A stretch of DNA of 64,000 nucleotides from Styela clava (GCF_964204865.1 NC_135255.1:21977135-22041134), one strand, 5' to 3'; shown: positions 33,739 to 46,790, counted from the stretch's first letter. The notes: generated by a model not told the origin, from the letters alone. Numbers and translations: made by a program.

Positions 33739-34776
33739 AACGTACGTTACCCTATTATCGCCACTCGCCAATTTTCACCGCACGCCTTCAGAATCGCCCT
33801 GCTGTAGTCGCACTTTCAGATAGCGCTGAATATGAGTTGTTTTCGGGTTGCGACGTCATAAGTGATAAATATTAAACACATTCTGTCACCCGGTGGCGTA
33901 AAGACATTTCAATGAAAACATACATTTTTGTAAGATGTAAAAATCAGCTGATATCACGCTCGGCCAACTTTTTGGGAGGCCTGTAATTACTAATTAGCAG
34001 CCGAAAATAGCGCGACAGTGTTTATTTATTTTAGTTTGTGTTAGTCAGTGTTAGATCGACATCGAATTAAATTTGAAATGTGATGTGTTTGTAAATATCG
34101 TGCTGCTGTTAATTATTGTATCCGCAGGGTGGCGATAATAGGATATGAAAATTTTGGCTCGCCAAAAAGGAAAACCGAAAAATTCGTGAAAAAACAAAAC
34201 AGCAATGCTCAATAATGTGAGGACAAAAACTAAAACGAAGTGTTATCAAATCTTTCACAGTAACGGTAGTTTCATTTAATAAAAAAAACTCCCGATTTCG
34301 CTGACCGCCAGATCGCCTCAATGTGATCGCAGAACCGCCATGCTACGATGCGCAAGTTTTACATTTTGATGACGTCATCATATAAAACTTCAAAGTGAAA
34401 AACAAATCTCGTAGGGCCTACATAAATGTTTGAAATAAATAAAAGTAATAACCTTCTAACAGCAGCAACACTCTTCAATCATTGAAAATTTCATAGCGAA
34501 TGATTATGTATTTAAAGAGAAAAGCTATTGAAAAAAAAGTTTGACATAAGTGGCGATAATAGGATAATCGTAGTTCCTATTATCGCCATACCAACATTTC
34601 CACTATTTTCGTGAGGTGTCGCTATAGCAAATTCATTTCGCGACTCGCTGCTGTTGGCATTTTTTTCTTCGATCTGTAGCTAATGTTCCGAAACAATATA
34701 GAGAAATTATTACCAGAAGTGGATGGAATTCGGATGGATTGTAATAGAAAGTGGCGATAATAGGGTAACGTACGTT
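33739..34776. mobile_element. 1-kb TIR element with internal copies of its end motif, unit C only
   Basis: A perfect 26-bp inverted repeat marks the ends: AACGTACGTTACCCTATTAT(CGCCAC) at 33739-33764 and its mirror at 34751-34776. The core GGCGATAATAGG recurs inside at about 34129 and 34552, and inverted at 34578. No transposase frame is seen. The target duplication is unclear, so the superfamily is left open. Confidence 0.8.
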
Positions 34777-35270
34777 ACAGATTTGATAGGCAATAAAATG
34801 ATTAATAAAAACAAACCAAACGTATGAACATACTCTGCTAATACTCCGCATTAGCTTAGAGTCAATTGCATAAGCTGATAACGGTATTCCAACGGAACTG
34901 CCATCGCCCAACATACTGATCGGATAACAATATAACTGCATTCATTACTCAGTTTCAAATGCAGCATAGCGCAGTATTGCAAAAATCTCAACATTTGCAA
35001 CAGTCTCATTCTGACCTTTCACTCCAACTCCCTGTGTAGGCCTACGTTGCCAAGTCGAGTAACTTTGAATTGGCAAATAAAGACGCTGATTTCAACTGAT
35101 ATGCAAGGATGGAAAGTTATGTTAATAAAAATAAGTAAGAAACATGAGTAGAAAATTTAAAATCATTCAGATACAACATGTATAAACCTAATAATTGGAA
35201 TGAAATGTCATTGCGGTTTATTCTACATCAAATCTGGCATCATCGCGTTAACTACCCCGCATATTCATGA

Positions 35271-35790
35271 TCAATCAATCAATCAATCATCATTTATTCG
35301 TCAACACAATTTAAACATGGTATGATATATAAAAAAAATAATTACAAATACAAGTGGAAACTAACTTAAATTGTGTGACAGGAGTCGCGAGGGACCTCAA
35401 GAGGTCTTCAGGCAGCGACACCTAAAACGCTTGTTGATTCAGGTTAATAGCTTAAAAAGTTAATGAAACACCAAAACATTTCAAAATAAATATTTTGAAG
35501 AAAAAAAGAACATTTTCAAAAAACAAAAAATACCAAATATCCATCATAAGTATTTAAAATAAAAAAAAACATAACATCCTGGTTACGAGCATGTTTTTTT
35601 ATTATTTAAATCAGTGACCAAATTCATAAAAGATGAAATGCACCGTATGAATTAAACGGTTGCACGAAAAGACATAAAATATGTTATATATCGATGTGGA
35701 GTAAAAAAAAATATAACGATTAACTATAATTCCCTTAGACTGAATCTTTCAGTATCCCCTGACATGATGTACGCAAGGTCTTTAACCAAA
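35271..35790 (-). mobile_element. LINE 3'-end insertion, unit C only
   Basis: (TCAA)n and TCATTTATTCGTCAACAC start the block, and GTGTGACAGGAGTCGCGAGG with GGCAGCGACACCTAAAACGC lies 100 bp in. A related GTGTGACAGGAGTTGGGAG / GCAGCGACACCAACAACGC segment is at about 50730-50780 after a similar TCAATCATAATTTATT start. Two related 3' ends with the same simple-repeat start suggest one truncated non-LTR family read in reverse. Confidence 0.6.
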
Positions 35791-35854
35791 ATGACGTCAT
35801 AGCTCACCATGCTCACCATGACGTCATAGCTCACCATGCTCACCATGACGTCAT
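35791..35854. repeat. Triplicated CRE-like palindrome, 27-bp period
   Basis: ATGACGTCAT occurs at 35791, 35818 and 35845, separated by AGCTCACCATGCTCACC. Units A, B and D have a single copy. The expansion borders the LINE-tail insertion. Confidence 0.85.
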
Positions 35855-36027
35855 AGCTCATAGAATTGTTATAAAATCACGATCTTTATGATGCGATAAT
35901 TTCATCTCAAAGTAGTTGCTTATTTGTGCGAGCATGTCCAGCGTTAATTCGGGCATTAGGTCAGTTTCTAGGCAAAGATCAAGCATTTTCTGTGTGAGAG
36001 AAAGTTCAGTATAAAGAAATGGATATA

Positions 36028-36403
36028 CCGTGTTTCCCCGAAAACAAGACTGGGTCTTATTTCAATTTTCTCCCGAAAAATAACACTAGGACTTATTTTC
36101 GGGAATGTCTTAAATTTTTATTTATCAAAAACAAATTACAAAATGGGGAATTACGAGATTTTCAAACATACAAAATATGAAAACCGATATCCATTTACTC
36201 ATGAATAACATGTTTTTATTCAAATAACTGCAAAACACAGATTATGAAATCATTTTAAAAGTGTAGGCAAGATTTCCTACTAACGACTAGTTCGAAAAAA
36301 AAATTTCGCGTTATTGACTAGGTCTTATTTTAAGTTAGGGGGAGGGCTTATATTAAAATCAGTTTTAAAATTCAGGCTAGGTCTTATTTTCGGGGAAACA
36401 CGG
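36028..36403. mobile_element. TA-flanked MITE, copy in unit C
   Basis: Same family and insertion site as 1744-2059 and 18459-18828; ends CCGTGTTTCCCCGAAAA and mirror, with TA at 36026-36027 and 36404-36405. Confidence 0.75.
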
Positions 36404-37122
36404 TAGATGTTGTGCACTTTCTGTGGAATCTTCAAATGGCAAAGTGTCGCGGTATACTGTATCGGATTATGATGCATTGGACTGTTTATTTTCAACAAGG
36501 CTGCTAAATGCCGGATACGCTGATACACATAGCCGCAAGTCAGTGTAAGATCGAACTTTTGATATTGAATATTATTTGTAGAGAAGCGCTTTCGTCCGGA
36601 TCCGGATAAGATTTTTCTAATTTAGTTAGGAATAGTAAACACGATACGAAAACAGAATCAAATAAAGAAGCGAACAACATGGGCAAACTTTCAACAATTA
36701 ATTCACGAAAAGTTATTACCATAGTATCCGAATTCTTTAAATACGCAGTGTGAAACGGCGTTTAGCCTGACAAACACGTTCCTGCTTTTGAGGTATACTT
36801 TGCCGTGATGTTTGCTTCACCTAAATGGATAGGATATGATTTACATATTTGACGGAAGCCGATAATACGGCTTTAAGCGAACCACGACCTCTCGCCCGGT
36901 TACCAGCAGTTCATGTCGGGTATGGGATTAATTAGCCAGTTATTTGTTTCCGGAACCTTGGACGTGATGGTGGAGGATGTCGTAACCGATCAACCAGTTA
37001 CCAGAACCACCGTATAGCGGCGAGTAATCCAGAAATCCTTTCGCACATAATTAACCCCGTCCAGACCAAACCGCTAACCTTCGCGACTTGCGAATATTTT
37101 TGGAAAGAGGAATGCTTAATTC

Positions 37123-38104
37123 CAGAGGCGTAGCTTAGGGCGGGCAATGGGGTACATATGCCCCCGGGCGCCAAAATGGGGCTTGCAAAAATTTCACAAC
37201 AATGGTAACAAAACGGTCACAAGCAAGATCGCACCGGCGCAGACATCTAGTCTTAGTACATGGCAAACTGCACACTTGGTCAGACGACAGACCACCTACG
37301 TCGACTGCCGACGTCATCAGGTACATAGCTTGCGCACGATCAGATTTCCATGGTAATTACATGGCCAAAAAATCTGTCTGGGAAACAAAGCAAAATTCGA
37401 TGTGGTAACGTTAGGTAACAAAATGCACCGGGTTAATTACGTGGTTGTGTATCGTTAAGTTCTTGCCTGCGCACTTCGATGTAAGTTGATATTAGTTCTG
37501 TGCTGGAGACAAATGGCAACGGAATTTGGTTGAATGATGTTAATACATGTTTTGAGTAATACGTGGTTTTGTATTTCGTGGTTGTCAGAGTACCGTACTT
37601 TGCGGCAGAGTTACATAAAATATATTATACTGTGCTAAAAGACCCCAATGCCGTTTTCGACAATTCGTCGAGATTGCACAGATTTTGCAAATTTTTACGA
37701 CACGGACATCAATGGCCACGAACTTTTCACCGAAATTGGAGATTGCAGAATGCTGCTCAGTTTGCGACAGTGAAATCAAATCAAATAAATTTATTGTAGA
37801 CTATGTAAATCATCTTTAACAGTAACTGAGTGGGACATTATGAACATACCGGTATGCTGTATTTTGTATAGCTTTGCTTCTTTTTCAAATAAAATATAAT
37901 GTTCCATTGAAATTTGAATACACATATACATATATTTTTGAATAAATAATAAAATATATGAAATACATATAAATTTGAATTTACATATATAATTTGTTTT
38001 TACATATACAAGTAAATGTAATAAATAAATCTGATTAAACGTGGAGGTCGGGGCGCCAATTTCATAGTTTGCCCCGGGCGCAGAATATTCTGGCTACGCC
38101 TCTG
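37123..38104 (+). mobile_element. hAT element with intact ends, unit C
   Basis: The ends CAGAGGCGTAGC and GCTACGCCTCTG are perfect 12-bp inverted repeats. The flanks CTTAATTC (37115-37122) and CCTAATTC (38105-38112) are an 8-bp duplication with one change. The interior is shorter than in A and B: the hAT dimerisation segment is deleted near 37760. It defines the true ends of the relics at 3961 and 19691. Confidence 0.9.
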
Positions 38105-39912
38105 CCTAATTCGACGGTCAACGCTCATTCCAGGCTGAAGGGAAATTGGCAGCTCACGTCGTTTACTCAAACCTCAGAACGTTCCTAATATACGAATATC
38201 TTGGTATGAAAATTTTGTTTCTATATTCTCATTCAATTTAAACATTCTATTTTTACCTTATTTTTTTTCACGTTGTGTTAGACCCCATCCTGGGTGTCGC
38301 TGCTCGATAACCAGTACTGTTTTTTTTGGCCTCTCCCTCCACCCTGAAATGCTATTCTTCTTTTATTCTACTCCGTATATGTACCTTACGTATTTTCAGC
38401 GTTGGTGGAAAAATAAATTACTGATTACATTAGGTACGTTTGGTTCCTCGGAGCTTCCCTTTTCCCGTGAAATTCGTGTTCAATACATGAAATGTCAATC
38501 ATTACGTTCGGGTCGGCCTTCTCTATCGCTCACTTTTTTAAAATGAGGCGTTTCGGCCATGTTTTGGTCACGAGAGACCGTGGTCTGCAAAAAAAAAAAA
38601 CAGAAGTTGCCTCATCAACACGACACATACTGCACTAAACTTTTGCAATGCGAATTCAATGAACTCCTAAATAAAATATGAAATTTCAGGTTTGCTTCGG
38701 GCCTGCAAATCCAGGTAATTAGTCGGGCTCGGGTCAGGTTTAATTCCCACGGGCCTGGGTCAGGCCTGGCAGGAATTTTTGGGCCGATCTTACCTCTACT
38801 CTCGAGTGAAACAGCGATTTTCCAGGTCTACACGTGTCGTTTGCCGAGATGCAAGAAAACACGAGCCATGGGTGGACAGTATAACAACAGACGCCCTGAT
38901 AACAGTAACCCGACAAACAGTAGTACGGATAGTGCAGTACGGCTTTATCACGTACTGCGTAAATATCGACGGAGATCGCTTTGTGCCGCTGTACTACTGT
39001 ATGTTCAATTTAATTTTTTTAATTTTTGCATGCTTTTTCGGATGGGAACTTTACCATGACTACGGCGCTTTAGGGTGCAAAGTAGTTTGAGCGAATATGT
39101 CGAAAACGTGAATACTACAGAAGAAGTAATTTTTGTCTTTTGTTGACATAATCGCTAGCGCAGTTATAGTATTTCAACTGAAAATCGGATGTAATCGCGG
39201 AAATAAGCTTCGGTTACTGGGGCGGGTGTAACCATGGAGGCATTTGTTGTAACCCGCTGATAGATGACTAACGCTTCTTTTACTCAGTGATTGCCGGTAA
39301 GAGTTCGGCTGACCAGATGAATACATTCTTCTCTAGATATTCAACGTTCGTAGAGCAGTACATTAGTAATATATTTTACAAAACTGTGTTAGAACAATTC
39401 ATATATACATAGTTTCACATTAGATCTGTATAAAAAATAATAATAAGTGCTACATAACAATCCAACAATGTATATCAGCATAGCATATGAGTAGCACCAA
39501 TAGTAAGGCAGATCACTGAATGATTTGTGAAATAAATATCATTGATAATAGGTAAGATAATAGGTCAGAAACCAAGTTTCCCATCAAATTGAGAAAAAAA
39601 TCAAATCTTACATTGGAGACTTTCTCATTACTATAAGCAACTTTTTTCGTTAAATTCCTCCCATTGCAAATTTAGAAACTGTCTACCCCTCCCTTGTCAT
39701 AAATATTACGTTAACGAATCATAAGCTAGTTATTTATGCACAAGTCGCACTCTGGCGTTTGTACAATTTAAGTTGTTTACAATATGCTCATAAATTAGTA
39801 TTAAAACTAAAGAAAATTAGTAATACCACAGCAAATTCAAGTTCCTCCCCAACAACGACAAAAACCCACCCTGGGGAAGAAATCCTCCCCGGTAAAAAAA
39901 CGTTCCCTAGTA
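38105..39912. other. Unit spacer, C side, with a short basic open frame
   Basis: Colinear with 5202-6692 but retaining about 290 bp (38105-38395) deleted in A and B. At 38841-39059 a 72-residue plus-strand frame reads GGQYNNRRPDNSNPTNSS then RLYHVLRKYRRRSLCAAVLL. The equivalent frames in A and B are interrupted. I do not recognise the peptide. Confidence 0.35.
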
Positions 39913-40190
39913 CACTGGTTCTCAACCCACTGCTGGGCCACAGAAAGATTTTAAGGTGGGCCACCGAATGCTAGTTTTGTTTATGTCACAATAGTTAATT
40001 TTGATTGTAGCAGCAATCAATGACGATGCTGTTTCTACTACTAAGTGGTAATTTTCATTCTAATTATTAAAGTGAAAATCTCCATTTTGATTTTCTTGTA
40101 GTTTTCTCATTGCAATAAAAAGTTAGTGGGCCACAAGAATTTTTTGGCAACAAAAATGGGCCACGAAAGAAAAAAGGTTGAGACCCACTG
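39913..40190. mobile_element. hAT MITE, unit C copy
   Basis: Same insertion as 6693-6970: CACTGGTTCTCAACCC and mirrored right end, flanked by CCTAGTA/GCCTAGTG. Confidence 0.8.
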
Positions 40191-42929
40191 GCCTAGTGGG
40201 TATTAAAGATCTAACTATATCGGTATTGTGGGTTAAATACCTCTGATTCAACCCCCACCTTTTCCAGGGTTGCCAAATCGGATAGATTTCCTTCCAAAAA
40301 TAGTGACTGCTTTTACAGAGCCTTGTTGAGAGTGAAAATTCTTCATAAAAACCAAATTGAGCTTTCTAATATGAGTCAATGTTATCAGTGGCAAGAGTTA
40401 GACTTGAATGATATCAGATAAAACGTAAGCAGAGCATGGAACTACATATGATTGAAGCAGCAAGTATGATTAAAAAATGCATAATAGTAAAGAAAATTGC
40501 TTATACTAAAATAGAAAGATAGATATAAAAATGGACTATATACTACTGCAAGTGAAATTGGAAAAATAATAACAATATGTCACTTATTGTCCATATTTGT
40601 CAACTCTAGTCACAACAAGTGGTATATTATTGTGAATTTGTGCCACCCCTGCATATATCAGAATGATGCGAAGATATGGGAAGGTGAGATGAAACGCATA
40701 TTATTGTGTGCAATATTGAAGTAATAATTGTTTTGAAGAAAACTTTGGATTGGAATTTGAAAGGCAATGGAAAGTAGAAATTGCTAAAATGTTCATGCAA
40801 AAAAGTGTAAAATGGCTAGTTATAACAAAATGGAATGAGAAGAGAAAAATCAAAAACACATTATAACAACGCACCTTATTATAGTAGTTAAATTGATTAT
40901 GATTGAAAATGTTCAATAGAAAACAGAATTTTATCTCGTAACCAGGCCAGTAAAGTCAACAAAAAGTTACAAAAGAACTGCAAAATACAATAATTTTAAG
41001 CCTGACAATAGGTTAAAAAATTTAATTTTCAAAAGATAGGTTTCCTGCTAAAAAGTTTTACTTTGGATAATTTTAGTCAATATTATGACTCTCACTTATA
41101 CAAGTGAAATTATGGCTCTGGATCTAAAAGTCAAAAGATAATCTGCACGACCAATAAAAATATATCAATATATATATATATACATTATAGGTCAATACGA
41201 CAGCTCTGCCTTTAACAGCGAATATTTTTCTCATTTTTATTAGAGATACAGAGGACTATTTTAAACACAAATGACTTAATATTTTCAAACATGCTCGCTA
41301 TTTAAGAGTTACGGCTTGTCCATACGCTTGCTCAGAACAAGTGTAAAATTACAAAATTATCCATTCCTCAATTCTTTCATAAAATTAAGTAAAAAATATT
41401 TCTAAAGCAGATAATTTGATGCACCAGAAAGCAAGCAGACGACACTCGCTTGTTATTGATGAACGTTGAGTGTTTTGGTCGAACTAAACTTAATAGGATC
41501 AAAATAAGGAGGATTTTGTTGTCTGGTACCCCTGAACTAAAGAGCAAGAAACTTTGAAAAATAATGGAAACACATGAAATGTTGGTCAAAATTCGAAAAA
41601 AAATTCTTTTGAATTTTTTTTATATATATTACCAGTATTCCCAAACAGACTCAACAACAGTGTTGAGTATTTGAAAATGTTGTTTAATTGAACGTTTAAT
41701 TTCTCAAGTAAAATCTGATCGAAACTGCAGATCATTAATAGCCAAAAAAGAGAGCAAGAGATATATTTTTTCCTGCACATGTGATGGGTTGCCGGGAGCC
41801 TTATAATACAAATTCGGATGTTACTACAATAATCAGACCCCACAAAACAGCATTGAATAAAATGGAAGCATATAAACATAAAAAAATATATACACAACAT
41901 AACCATTATGGTTAGTTACAACCGCTGGCATATTCGATAAATCATAATTATACAGGAACCGCTCGAATGTAGTTAAAACATATAATTAGCAAATAGTAAT
42001 GAAGGCTAATATGGTTACAGCTTCTTCCGCCAAGTAAGTTCATGGTACATAAGAATATAGATCAGATTTTAGTAAACAGGCTAATAGCGGAGTGCTTAAC
42101 TAGCCATCTTCGACAGGATAAATACAAAACTTATATATCGCAATTATCACTGGCCCACATCTCTGTGACATCACAATGTGGCGGCATAATAGAAAGAGTA
42201 TGTAAAGAATCAGTGTCTCCAGCACTGATTACAGAGCAGCAAAAGACGACAAATGTGTATTTATTTGCAAATTTGAGCACTCAATTCTTGTATTATCTCA
42301 AGCTATAAGCCACATAATAGATTTCTTTAGCGGGTCCTCCAAAGTGCTTTATGAACCCAAAAGGTCAGCGGACCCCAGTTTGGGAATCACTGAGTTAGTT
42401 AAAGTAAAACTTGTGAGAGTTATTCAAAAACTTGACTCAAATCATCATTTTGAAATCATGAATATAAAAATGCATTTTTACTTTTGCAAAGTCGCTACAG
42501 GTAGTTCCGGTAGGTTTAGATGAATTTTCCACCCCGTTCAGGCAATTTAGGGTCTGTTCCGGTAATGACAGGAACTTATTTTTTATTACTGTATCCCCAA
42601 AGTTTGCTGTTCTATCTTGAAAATTGCCTTGAGATATATAAAATGTCCTTTAAAGATATCTTGAAAATTGCCTTGAGATATATAAAATGTCCTTTAAAGA
42701 TATCTTGAAAATTGCCTTGAGATATATAAAATGTCCTTTAAAGATATCTTGAAAATTGCCTTGAGATATATAAAATGTCCTTTAAAGATATCTGAGTCAA
42801 TCTGACTGATATTGCAGTTCACCGAACTTTATAATATTTATAAGTGGCTTGATAAGGACACTACAAAATCAATGGATGAGTTTTAATATAGTATTGTCCG
42901 GATAGTGTTGAACGTCCATTGTTGATCAT
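40191..42929. other. Intergenic spacer between units C and D
   Basis: Colinear with 6971-10033, with a shortened segment after 42480 and a local tandem expansion at 42615-42790. No gene is recognised. Confidence 0.45.
42615..42790. repeat. Four tandem copies of a 44-bp unit, unit D side only
   Basis: The unit starts TCTTGAAAATTGCCTTGAG and ends CCTTTAAAGATA, and is repeated at 42615, 42659, 42703 and 42747 without change. Units at about 9835 and 56890 have a single copy. Perfect identity indicates recent expansion. Confidence 0.95.
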
Positions 42930-43020
42930 CTATTCTTTGTATTCAATTCCTGCTGCCTTTAATTTTGCCATTAATGCATCACAAATTCTTTTATAATGGC
43001 CAGGATCAGGATATCCATTG
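42930..43020 (-). pseudogene. Copy D exon 4 (DTC C-terminus), frame open
   Basis: 91 bp; encodes NGYPDPGHYKRICDALMAKL and ends AAGIEYKE before the stop. The stop is three codons later than in B and C. Confidence 0.8.
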
Positions 43021-43488
43021 CTGAAAAAGATTAGATTGCATGAGAGATAATGGTAGTTGCATATGAGTCTGATTTCGATTAACTGTGAAAAATAAAATGT
43101 TTGATAAAAGAACACTGAAAGTCACAAATATTTGACTCCTTAGTACTAAGAAACGCTTAACTTAGCGATGCCTGTGTGAGTGGGATTTGAATGTAAGGTT
43201 TAGATGTGTAAAAAGAATGTCAAGTCAACTTTACTCGTAGGTAGAGATGAATGTCTAAACAGGTAATTTTTTTCAGGTATTCGATTTCATTGATACTGTA
43301 CTCAAATATGAAACATCAAAATCACTAACTAAGCCCAACACCTTATTCATGGTGCAAGGGAAGGCTTCGCCGAACATTGATCATTTTAGAGTTTTGAAAC
43401 CGAGTAATGCCCCAAAGTCTTATTGTCTGCTTGAACAGAGCACTGATCAAACCGAAGTTGTAAAAACACCAAATAAAATATATATTCA

Positions 43489-43735
43489 TGATGCGCGATG
43501 GCATAATGGTTGAAGCGTTAAACTTAATTGGGTTGGCATCAAAAACTGCACATCTTTGGTTCAAATCCAATGGCCATCACCCTACCCAAAATATAAAGTC
43601 GGCAATGCCGAACCAAAAAAGAAACTAGTTCTGCCAAATATTATTAGCTCCTTAAATATTGCTACATATCAGTGGAAGCTTAAACAGGGCTTTGTTCACA
43701 GCAACATGTGTGGATAAGCGTCGTTTATATAAAAA
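43489..43735 (+). repeat. tRNA-derived SINE, intron 3 of D
   Basis: Counterpart of 10580-10825: GATGGCATAATGGTTGAAG head, TTTGGTTCAAATCC B box-like segment (closer to consensus than in B) and the CTTTGTTCACAGC tail. Confidence 0.65.
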
Positions 43736-44511
43736 CTCAAAGATCTCGAATATAATAGAATTTTAAGAATAAGCAGTGTAAGTGTAACTATAATTCATAT
43801 GTTGGATGCCCAATGAAACATTGACAACAAGGGAAGCAGAAAATTTAGTCGTTACTGAAATACGGATCAAATAGTTACAAAATTGGGCAACCATAATTCC
43901 AATGACAGATGTGACAACAGAGAAACCTAGTAAACAACAGCTGGTCGTTGAACCTGGTTACAATCACGTTGCAGACAATTCAAGCCTAAATACCATAATG
44001 GTTGATTCTGATTGTCACTAAGAAATTACCCTCAGTCACATACACCCTAACATTTTGCAACAGCATGACAAATCATGGTCAATATTTATCAGGAATAGAA
44101 AGAACGCTTCCTGGCCATCCCTCGCCCATCAACTGAAATTTGATGGATGCGATGGTTTCTTATATATAGCTTTGTTCAAAGTGAACGGTGCATAATGGAT
44201 GTGTATTAACAAATTTAAATGTTGCTTGAAATCAAGAGAGGAAAGTTGAGAACGTTGTACTTGATTTTACCTCGAACGAGGCATGATATATGTGGTTGAG
44301 TGGTTACAAATGTCACAAGCTGGATGGATGGTTATGGGATTAAGATCGCAACCCAAAGATGCCTTTCTTTGATTTATAAATAGGAATTTAAAAAACAGTG
44401 TTTGACAAAAAACATGACTTTTTGTGTGCAAGTTCATTTTTTAAACTTTGCATAGAAGGTCAGTTTGGAAAATAAATATTGATTTGGTTTATTTTAAGGT
44501 ACTCCCGTAGT

Positions 44512-44728
44512 ATGTGAACCAAGATGGCGGACATCGGAACACAGTATATGTATCAGGTTGGGGTTAGGCCATAATTTCAGATACAAATACTACAGGAGTC
44601 ACTTGGCTGGTCCCCGAACTCGTAAACGAACTAAAACAAGGATAATTGGAATAAAATTATGGCCTGACCCTAACCTGGTACACATACTATGTTCAGGTGT
44701 ACGCCATCTTGTTGCACATACTACGGAG
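44512..44728. mobile_element. Foldback MITE, intron 3 of D
   Basis: Same family and site as 27765-27990: CTCCCGTAGTATGTGAACC left arm with mirrored right arm. Confidence 0.75.
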
Positions 44729-44885
44729 CAGCGCCAATTTTAATTTTTGCAATTCACATTTCAAATCTCAAATTTGGTTGGAACTAAATTTTTAATACAC
44801 CTGTCATTGATATAACTTAGTTGAGGCCCCAGTCAATCCTTATAACAATTGTGCATATTTTAGAATATTTAATCAGAAAACTTAC

Positions 44886-45073
44886 TTATCTGGACCTCCA
44901 AGTTTGTTAGTTATATGAGGAAACTCATTATTCCATATTATCTCTCCTCTGTAGCTTCTGATTATCTTAATCTTGAAGAGCAATCCTGTATTGAATGCTT
45001 TCCGTAGCAAGTTCTTAGGGTAGGGGTTAGCAGGCACATATTCAGTGAACTTCTTTGCCTCATATGAAACACC
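44886..45073 (-). pseudogene. Copy D exon 3 (central DTC), frame open
   Basis: 188 bp with intact splice sites. It encodes GVSYEAKKFTEYVPANPYPK, then TGLLFKIKII and IIWNNEFPHIT. The loop after EYVP is one residue longer than in B and C. Confidence 0.8.
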
Positions 45074-45145
45074 CTGCAAAAATAAACATAAGTTATTCAA
45101 CTTCTATCTCTGATAATTTGTTAAAACACATATAAACACCAGATT

Positions 45146-45236
45146 CTCCAGAAGTATGCGCACCAAGATGTCGCACAACCTGAATCCTATCCGGTACACA
45201 CATACTATGTTCAGGTTGTGCGCATACTTCTGGAGG
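45146..45236. mobile_element. Short foldback MITE, intron 2 of D, right arm shortened
   Basis: Same site as 11999-12101; the right arm lacks the CCATCTTGGTG segment, so the hairpin is incomplete. Confidence 0.65.
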
Positions 45237-46560
45237 TCCAAAAGCTTTTAACTAAAATTTCTGCAACTCAGAATCGTTTCGAATAAATTTAACGATTCCT
45301 TAGAAGCAGACAGTTGCAAAAACATTTTTCAGGTGATTTTAGTTGGGATGTTTCCAAATACTCGCTCTGAACAAGGCACAAAACAAGCAGGCACTGATAC
45401 GTAAATATCTTAATTGAACGATTGAAAACTTTCTCACTAATTGAGAATAATAATTGACCATCAAAACAATTGATTTCTAGGTCAGGAGGAGGGCACACAT
45501 TTGAACCAAAGATGTTTCACATGTGCAAACAAGTAAAATACCCTCAGGAAACATATAATCAGTGGCACCTTGTTCAGAGTTGCCTTCACATAACATTTAT
45601 CAAAAAAAGTTTTAACTTTTCAAAAAAAGAATCAAACATAATATATCTACGATTGGGAGCAGAGTTAAAATATGATGACACTAACATATTACTGATACAC
45701 AAAAAATCCACTGATAGGTAAGAGGGTATTTATGAAAGGACCAACATATTTTCAGGCACTGCATTGCTTGCCAATTTATTTACACCGTTGGTGATGTCGT
45801 GGATCTGGGATTTGAAGATTAATATGAAGAGAAGTAGCTAAACTATGTTGGCATCACAGGTTAAAAATCTTGGATTCAAACCCAGTGTATAATGAAATAG
45901 GTAGGAGTGTATGATAAATTAGGTGACAATGCAATCGGAAAGATTTAAGTTCTACAATAAATAGTAGTGCCTTGCGTATTAGGGGCTCCTTATACATAGC
46001 CTTGTTTGGAATAAAAGACATGACAAACGTTTCATAGAAAAAATCATATGGTAAGTTTGTCATTTTAGGCGTTTGGAATCTTATAGCCGGACAAAACTAT
46101 CAGACTTAAGATAAATTATGATTATTGCCAAAATGAAATACCTAATTTACCATTTCATATAAATTTTTGAATAATAATATTTTTTTCCAATATTAAATAT
46201 ATTTTAAATTGGGCCATGTCCAACAAGATCTTGTGAAAATCACTGTACAATTACATATGTGGAAATTTAATTCAGTAATGCAGAATAACTGATATAAACA
46301 CAGCTTGGATTGATTTTGGCAATTTGCAATGTTAGATTTTAAAGAAAGTCATACAATTTTTTTTTCATACAAGACAAATTTTGAAATGAAAACCTCAAAT
46401 CGAGAATTTGCTCTATGTAATATAAATAATTGTGAATATATTCATTTATTTTGGACATCAGCACTGGTAGAGGTAAATTCTGCAAGGGGTCATTAAACCA
46501 ACATAAAAAACTGCTTTCTGGAAACATCGGAAAAAAAATTTCTAGAACATCTAAACACTG

Positions 46561-46790
46561 AGGTGTTGTGATGGTCTTTTGGTTATAGCATTGGACTTAG
46601 CTATGTTGGATCATAATTTGAAGGTCTGAAGTTCCATGCCCACTGCCTTATCCAGGATGTAATACCTTGAGTAGGCAATTCCGAAACGAAAAAATTACAT
46701 AACATCCAAAAAATAGTAGCATTATGCTACTATAGTATTATGCATTAGCGGTTGCTTGTGCAGAGGCCTGTTTAAAGTGAACAATATAAT
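46561..46790 (+). repeat. tRNA-derived SINE, intron 2 of D
   Basis: Counterpart of 14455-14655, with a small local duplication in its body near 46720. Confidence 0.6.

Larger units (their letters stand above)
32552..36027. other. 5' flank of copy C, enlarged by three insertions
   Basis: Colinear with the A and B flanks but interrupted at 33137-33588, 33739-34776 and 35271-35790. If the promoter is in this flank, copy C has its distal elements pushed about 2 kb further from the start codon than in A, B and D. Confidence 0.5.
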
